This document shows, one piece after another, positions 57,442 through 64,000 of a stretch of DNA of 64,000 nucleotides. The notes under the pieces are model-generated. The model saw only the letters and a program-made list of their open reading frames with translations. It ran no database searches and was not told the DNA's origin. The first letter of the stretch is position 1; each line of letters opens with the position of its first letter. The stretch spans positions 19,726,347-19,790,346 of the forward strand of contig VZSR01003806.1 of the NCBI GenBank assembly GCA_013398615.1. Reading direction: 5' to 3'. The position numbers and the translations under genes were made by a program. Source of the stretch: Brachypodius melanocephalos. Lineage: Eukaryota; Chordata; Aves; Passeriformes; Pycnonotidae.

Positions 57442-60400
57442 CCCTTCTCACAGGCATCTCCTCTCTGCTCCTCTCCCGACCTGCAGCAGACACCCAGAGG
57501 GGGACAGAGACCTCCAGGGGGGTCAGCCACCCCCACCCCATCCCTGTGCCATGGCTGTGCAAGGAGGGAGGCAAACACTGCTCTCCCTGCTCTGTCCCTC
57601 ACCCCTCACTCCACCTGGGTGTTCCTCCATCCCACCTTTCCAGGCTCAGGGTCCTCCTCTGCTGCTGGGAGCTGCAGAGCTGGATGGTGATGTTGGCAGG
57701 TTGGATTTACTCCAGGGGTTTCCTCTGTGGGATCAGGGGGTATCTGCACAGCCCCGTGCAAAAATTCAGAGCAAATGATCAGGGGAACAACATGCCAAAC
57801 TCCATGGATCATAGAGGGTGTCCATACACTGACTGGGCACCCAGGTGGGACCTGGGGATGCCAGAGGTGAATTCTGTACATCTCTGAAAATCCTCAGAGC
57901 TTTTTCCCTGAAGGCCAGCTGCATGGACTGACTTCTCAGTGAGAGGGAAACTGAGGCACAAAGGGGCTGAGGTGCTTTTTGAAGGTCGTGCACAGGCTGA
58001 ACCACTGCCTCTGCCCTGTTTGCTCCATGCCAGAAATGTCATCCGTGGTTTGTGTGGGTAAGAGGGCTTCTGTCAGCTGAGGTTTTGTCTCATATCGAGG
58101 CTTTTTTATCTTCCCAGTCTCCAGAGGAGCAGAATTCCTCTAACACAGACTCCTGCAGTCACTGCTGCTCCCCTGCAACAAGAAATGGTGGTACAGGAAT
58201 CCACAGTCCACCAGGAATAGTGAAAGAAGAAGAATAATTTGCTGCCCACACCTCCACCTTGACTAATAACTCCCAGTTTAACATTCCTATTATTTCTCCA
58301 TCCCAGATTTGGGCTTCTGCTGATCCCTTGGGGTAGGTCAGTTGACTTCTCCATTGGAAACCTAACCGAAGAAAAAAGAAATTAAAGGGTTTTATTGTCA
58401 TTGTCTCAGTGACCTCTTGTGTCCTGTGCTTTCAGGATTCATCTAAGGGGAGGGGTGAACCCCTGAGCAGACATTCTTAGTGACATGTGAGCAAACCCTC
58501 TCCCTGTTTTGGGGCTGAACTCGTTACCCCTAATTAGGGGTGGCGGGAACTCCCTGTGGCAAGTGTGATAATGAGACAAATCAGGGATTAATCACTTAAA
58601 TCCCCTCACACAGGCCAGCCCGGGGGGAGCCTAGCCTGGGGCAGGGAGACTGGGAGGATGTGGATTTGAGCCAGAGGCAGGTTTGTTCCTGGGAATTGGG
58701 TAACTCTCAGGCACCAAAGGGTTTGTGTTACAGCACAAGGGCATTTTTCACACACTTACAACCTTCAGATCTCTTTCTCCACAGCAGGTCTTTGATCCAA
58801 GTCCAAGATATTGATAGGAAATTAGAGGTGGCTCCCTTCTGTCACTTCGGAGTTTGGACAGGCTGGGGAAGAGAGCTGCCAGTTTAGGGGGTGTCCCTGC
58901 AGAGCAAATGAGATGTTTCATGTTACACCAGAGAGAAAGTGAAGAATGGGCTGAATCAATGCTGCTGTTAGGGTAGAAAAACCAAATCTCCTCCAAAGCT
59001 GCTGGGAGTTGTGATGACAGGGAGGGGGAGATGACAGCAGGGTTGTGACAAAGGGGATGCTCCAAGCTGCTGTCCTGTTTTCATGGTCCAATGCTCCAAA
59101 TGTTAACTGAGCTGTCCCCAGTGCTCAAATACCAGGGGCCATTCCCACCCTGAGGATTCCACACACGCTGAAGAACAGCACAAAAGAGTTTGTGCGGGGC
59201 TCTGCTTTGTAGCTGTGGCATTCAGAAAATGACAAAAATACGATCTTTGCTGGGGATTGGCAAATCCAGCAGCCCAGAGTGGAACTGCAGCAGACTCTTG
59301 GGCTGCTGGGTTTGGGCCACCTTTAACAATCTCCACAGAGGTCTCATAGGACAGAAAAAAAAAACCTCAGAAACGGGGTTTTTAAAGGCATTACTTGTTT
59401 TCTTTTATTGGTTTGGGGAAGCTGGAGTGGGAGGGAAGGTAAGTTCATTGACATGTCCCGAGCCCTTCAGAGCACCACTCCAACAGGGCAGCCCATGGCT
59501 TTCCCCTCCCTCCCTTTTTCAACAGAAGAAGGAAAATCATTGCTGTTCCAGGCATGAGAGCTGTTGGCTTCAACCTGACAGAGTGCCTGTGAGTGCTCCC
59601 TCTCCCCGTAAAACTCTCATTAACATAAATAAGAGCAGGAAGGAGACCACGAGATGACTAATTCTCCACCCCCACACTGTCTGTGTGTACACTATCAACT
59701 CCTCCTTCAGCTCATGTGCCCCCACACAATTGTTGGGATAAGTCTTGCTCTCACTCGGTGTTTATTTTAAATTGAATCTTCTTACTGAAAAGGTTGGAGA
59801 GGCGTAATTATGGTCTGGATTTCAGAGCTGCACATGCCTTTGTGGAAATGGCAGGGAGAAGAATGGCTGAGTAACTCTAGGAAGCTGCACACATCCTGCC
59901 TGGTTTTCCAGGCATCCCATCAGGCAGGCAGAAAAGTATTTTGTTTTGTGCCTGACGTTCAGAGGAGAGCTCTGGATCTATTCCTAGCTCAGCTATAGAT
60001 GAGCACACGACCTTGAGAATGTCTCTTACCCGATCCTGCCAGCAAATGAACACAGAAGCTGCCTGACCTTAACTCTTGAAGAGTTGAGTCCTCTGTCCCT
60101 CTGGGTGCCAGGGTTTGTCAGACCAGCTTTGGGCACAGCTTTCATGAGTGCTGACAGGAGGAGAAGCGGGGAGGACGCTGCTGGCTTCTCTGTGCTACTG
60201 CTCCTAAGGGGTGTTTGCAAGGGACCATTCCCACCAGACAAACTGGATGTGGTCAGTGATGGAAACCACAAGTCCTGGCTGTCTGAACCCAAACCATGCC
60301 AGCACCCCAGTTAGTTCCTCACATGGCTGGGACCATGTTCTTAACTGGAGCCAGAGGGTCAGGAGGGAGCTGAATCCTCAGGCTGCAGCTTTAGCAAACC

Positions 60401-60504
60401 CAGAACTAAACCCAGACCTGTGAAACTGGAGGGGGATGTGTTGTGGGGAAGAAAAAGTCCCTTTCTCCAGTTCTCCTTTTGACTCAAACTCTTGGGACAA
60501 GTTT

Positions 60505-60745
60505 GGGTTCACAGATTATTTTGGGTTGGAAGGGACCTTGAAGCTCATTGCATTACACCCTCACTATGGACAGCTTCCACTATCCCAAGTTACTCCAAGC
60601 CCCATCCAGCCTGGCCTTGGACACTTGCAGGGACCCAGGGACAGCCACAGCTTCTCTGGGAAACCTGTGCCAGGGCCTCACCACCCCCACAGGGAAGAAT
60701 TTCTCCCTAATATTTAATCTAAACTTCCCCTCTTTCAGGTTTTCC
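60505..60745 (-). mobile_element. CR1 LINE 3' fragment
   Basis: Reverse-complement CR1: TTTTGGGTTGGAAGGGACCT, TCCACTATCCCAAGTTACTC, CTTGGACACTTGCAGGGACC, ending near CCCCTCTTTCAGGTTT. It lacks the terminal repeat. Confidence 0.85.
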
Positions 60746-61141
60746 TATTTCACCTGGACCGGATTTGCCCAAATGGGGAAATATGGGTTTGCCAGGCAGA
60801 AAATCAGTGAAACCAGACAGCTCAACATCCAGCAGCAGCCACTGCTGTCTCCAGAGGACTTTGGGGTCTGTGAATGTGTCCTGGCCTTCATGGCAACCCT
60901 TCCATGGCCCCTTGAGTTAAGATTGGAGGTGTAGGTAACCAGAGCTTTGCTAAAAGCCAGAGCCTGTCTGTTCCTGCCCCACAGCACTCAGATAACTGAG
61001 GTGAGGTCACCCTCCCCAGCAGCAGCTTGGCACTGAGCCTCTCCCAAAACCCTCACTCCCCTGCTCCAGCAAGAGCTGTCTCTCTTCCCTCACTCCTTTT
61101 TCCTTCTCAAAATCAATCATTTTTAATTTTTTTTCTTCTAG

Positions 61142-61685
61142 GTGTTCATCCAAGGTTGGTTTGGTGCTTGAGCAGGGGCCCACACCTCAGCTGTCCTCCA
61201 GGGAGCTGTGTTGAGCACCTCGTGACATCTGGCCAAACCTTGAGGGTTCTCATCTCCGTCCTTGCTCCTTTCCAGCCCACCTCTATGCCTCTGGACTCCC
61301 AGAGAGGATGTCTGTGCCCCAGATCCAAATAGAAGAGGCTCTGGACAGCACAGATGCTGGCTCTGGGGGGGCTCCTCCTCCAGATGATCACCTGAGGACC
61401 CTCAAGGCATTGACAGAGAAGCTGAGACTGGAGACCAGGCGCCCTTCCTACTTGGAATGGAAGGCAAAGCTGGAGGAGCAGGCATGGAAGAGCCCCCAGC
61501 CTGAGGGAGACGGGGAGGACGAGGCCACCAAGGCCAAAAAGACCCCAGGGGAGACTGTCCCCATGAGGAAGGTGCAGCTGCACCTCAATGGGAGCCCTGC
61601 CCAGGACAAGGGGACTGTCACCTCAGGGAGAATTGGTGGCTTTGAGAGCATCGACGAAGCTCTGACGTGGCTCAGGAAGGAGCTG
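61142..61685 (+). CDS. FAM167A: FAM167A first coding exon (N-terminal 126 residues)
   Basis: FAM167A (DIORA1) is a small, largely disordered cytosolic protein of about 214 residues in human; a role in noncanonical NF-kB signalling has been reported, otherwise it is poorly understood. The exon opens after a strong pyrimidine tract and TTCTTCTAG acceptor (61140-61141), carries 166 bases of 5'UTR, then ATG at 61308 (MSVPQIQIEE). The coding part, 61308-61685, gives 126 residues and ends in phase 0 at CTG then GTGAGT. Conserved blocks are DDHLRTLKALTEKLRLETRR (27-45), PSYLEWKAKLEEQAW (46-60) and GFESIDEALTWLRKEL (111-126); the middle is variable and acidic or lysine-rich. The C-terminal coiled-coil-like part (about 88 residues in human) is not in the window. 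It is transcribed away from BLK. Confidence 0.95.
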
Positions 61686-62221
61686 GTGAGTGATTGCCTG
61701 TCCCTGTTAGCACAAATCTTCGAGAGGGATAAAAATGAAAGAGTGGGGAAGCTCCTTGTTCCTACCTGCCTTCAGCCCCAGGTGGAAAGGCAACAATCAG
61801 TCATTGTGTTTTCCATCACTCCTTGTGTTTTCCATCATTGCATTTTCCACACCTGGCTCTTCCAGGTCCATCCTCTGTTGCCTTTTTCTTTATTTTCAAA
61901 TCCAGTCCACATTTCAGTCATCCTCCCATCCCAGCTTTAGGCCCTGTCTCACACATCTGTTTATTTCTGGTGGTTATGTGCTGGACATTTCACATAGATA
62001 GAGAAGACAAAAATGCTTTTTCTTTTCTAGGAACCTGTGCTAGGAAAATCCAGAGAGCCAGGGCACAGGGTTGGAATTCACCTTTTCTCTCTCACTTTGC
62101 TGTCATCTTTGGCACAAATTTATCCTGGGGCCTGACCCAGCTCCCAGCTGAGCTTAGGAATCAGCACAGCCTGGGGATAATTAATCCCAGGCTAATTAAA
62201 TAATTAATTAAATAATCTCAG

Positions 62222-62375
62222 GAGGATACACCAAGCCTGACAGAGTTCAAGAAATGTTTGGAAACCCTCTCAGGCAAGTTGAGCGATTTTGGGGTTGTCC
62301 TGTGCAGGGCCAGGAGTTGGATTCAATGATCCCTGTGGGTGCCTTCCAACTCAGGATATTCTGTGATTTTCTGGA
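62222..62375 (+). mobile_element. CR1 tail, 'TCAGGATATTCTGTGA' subfamily
   Basis: Sense CR1: GGTTGTCCTGTGCAGGGCCA, GAGTTGGATTCAATGATCCC, tail CAACTCAGGATATTCTGTGA. It is the best copy of this subfamily in the window. Confidence 0.85.
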
Positions 62376-63639
62376 GGTTGATAGGATGGATCTGTCCCTG
62401 CCAGGGCAGCTGAAGTCAGAGCTGGAGACTGAGTTCAGGTGCTCTTCACAAGAGTAGAAGCAATCAGACACCAAAAGCACACTTCCCAGTGATCCTTCCC
62501 TTCTCCTCACTGCCATGAAAATTCTTTATTATTTGGCCCAAATCACTGGAAGTGACTCAGGACACGTGGCTTTGTTTCTGTTGCCCAGTTGGAATTTTGC
62601 CTGTGAGTCCCAGCAGGAATATTCACAGCAGGGGCTGGGACATCACTTGTGGCCAACACTTGTGAAAATGTTCCTGTGCAGGCACTTTGTTTTTGAGAAG
62701 CACTGAAATCTTTGAGAAAAACTGAGTAACGGTTTTAAAGGTTTCTTTGTGACTTTAGCTTTGGATAATGTTGATTTTTCAACTTTCTGTTGCTGCATTC
62801 ACCCAACTCCACCGGTCCCCTGAGGATTTATTTACAGAGGTCGTTCTGGGTATTTGCTCTTTGGTGACTTGGTTTCTCAGGATTGTGGCTTTCAGGAATT
62901 CAGGACTATTAGGAACAGCTTTGAGATGATCCCCCACAACCCCTCAGTGCTCTGTGGAACCTCAGCTCCAGATCTGTGACCTGAATCTGGCTGCAATCTT
63001 AAATTCATACTTGATGTAAACGCCAAATCTCAAGATGATCAAAGAGAGTAAGAAGCAGATTTTCCTTCTCAGAACCCTGGATTTTAAAAGATTTGGGGTT
63101 TTCTTTCAATCTCTTCCCATGATGGAAGTACAAATTGTCCCAGAGTCTGATTCTACCCCTTAGACTGGGGTGTGGTATCTAAACCACCATCTGTCAAAAC
63201 CTGAAAGTTTAAATTAAAGATGAGAAAAGGCCAAGCAAACCCTAATTGTTCCTCACTTTCCATTTTCCAGCCGTTTAATTATACCAGTCTTTGCTGGATC
63301 TGGACATGACTGGTAATTTAGAACAATTTCCCCAAAAAGAGAGAGCAATTTTTTGACTGACCACAGGGTGAAATAGCTGTGCTGGAGGCACGAGTGTGGC
63401 TAAGAGCTGCCAGCAGACAGAGGGAGCAGAGCCAGGCCATGCCATCACACGGTGCTGGAACCAAAAGGTGCATTTCACATTACATTTCAAGGGTGAAATC
63501 CAGTTTCTTGTCAAACAATGGAACAAACTTCCAAACATCACAAGACAAACAAGGTTTTTCCTCTCTTTTCCCCATGTTGTGGTAGCAAAACCATCAGGAA
63601 GGTTCCGTAGGAGGATGAAGCCCAGAAACCAAACAGATC

Positions 63640-64000
63640 CTGGGCTGATTCTCCAGTGTGAGCAGCAGGGGAGGGGGATTCTGCCCCTCTCAGGTGAGGC
63701 CCCACCTGCAGAGCTGCCTCCAGATCTGGGGCCCAGCACAGGAAGGAGCTGGAGATGCTGGAAAGAGTCCAGAGGAGGCAGCAGGATGATCAGAGGGATG
63801 GAGCAGCTCTGCTGTGAGGAGAGGCTGAGATGGTTGGGATCGTTCAGCCTGGAGAAGGCTTTGGGATGACCTAATTGTGGTCTTCCAGTTCCTGAAGGAG
63901 CTACAAGAAAGACGGAGAGGGACTTTGGACAAGACCCTGAAGGGACAGGACAAGGGGCAATGGGATAGATGGGAAATTGGGAAGGAATTGTTCCCTGTGA
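63640..64000 (+). mobile_element. CR1 LINE fragment running off the window
   Basis: Sense CR1 further upstream than most copies: CTGCAGAGCTGCCTCCAGAT, GAGCTGGAGATGCTGGAAAG, GTTCAGCCTGGAGAAGGC, AATTGTTCCCTGTGA. It continues beyond the window, so it is at least 360 bases long. Confidence 0.85.

Larger units (their letters stand above)
53675..61141. other. FAM167A: Probable FAM167A intron 1
   Basis: About 7.5 kb if exon 1 is right. The first kilobase is CpG-rich, and CR1 copies lie at 56315 and 60505. Further plus-strand donor-like sites occur (59438, GGGAAG then GTAAGT), which could be alternative exons. No coding gene recognised in the many short open frames. Confidence 0.45.
61686..64000. 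other. FAM167A: FAM167A intron, continues past window
   Basis: Begins with the GTGAGT donor. I looked for the expected continuation after the Lys-Glu-Leu junction and did not find it, so the next exon lies beyond 64000. Two CR1 copies are present at 62222 and 63640; the rest is unremarkable. Confidence 0.7.

Noticed and set aside
61686..61940. Continuation of the FAM167A frame past 61685
   Set aside because: A strong GTGAGT donor sits at the junction, and the downstream residues do not match the expected family continuation. It is intron read-through.

Overview
The window looks like a contig from a draft bird genome. About thirty fragments of CR1 LINE 3' ends lie in both orientations; these are the characteristic interspersed repeat of birds, many with the usual TGATTCTRTGA-type tail. 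Genes have short coding exons separated by introns of 0.5 to 17 kb with GT-AG borders, and four 100-N assembly gaps are present. I cannot name the species. A passerine is possible but not shown.

Two protein-coding genes are supported. On the minus strand, positions 29706 down to 3532 hold the complete coding structure of a Src-family tyrosine kinase, identified as BLK. It has twelve coding exons, and I could place every splice site except the donor of one exon, which falls in the gap at 7629-7728. The product is about 500 residues: myristoylation site, SH3, SH2, kinase domain and tail tyrosine. The gap removes the kinase activation-loop tyrosine. On the plus strand, 61142-61685 is the first coding exon of FAM167A; the rest of that gene lies beyond the right edge. 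Divergent BLK and FAM167A is also the arrangement at human 8p23.1, an autoimmune-risk locus.

Layout: 1-3015 is intergenic sequence downstream of BLK with one CR1; 3016-29707 is the BLK body; 29708-about 46700 is probably BLK intron 1, with three perfect octamer motifs and a candidate noncoding first exon and TATA-like promoter near 46700-46945; 47000-52600 is intergenic with CR1s and a gap; 52650-54550 is a CpG-rich stretch with strong plus-strand donor sites, probably the FAM167A promoter and noncoding exon 1; 53675-61141 is probably FAM167A intron 1; 61142-64000 is coding exon plus following intron.

The most unusual structure is a 20-bp tandem repeat (about 4541-5110) abutting and overlapping the 3' end of BLK exon 12. 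The unit was evidently seeded from the exon end and its 5' splice site, so the true donor is followed by about ten near-identical decoy donors at multiples of 20 bp.
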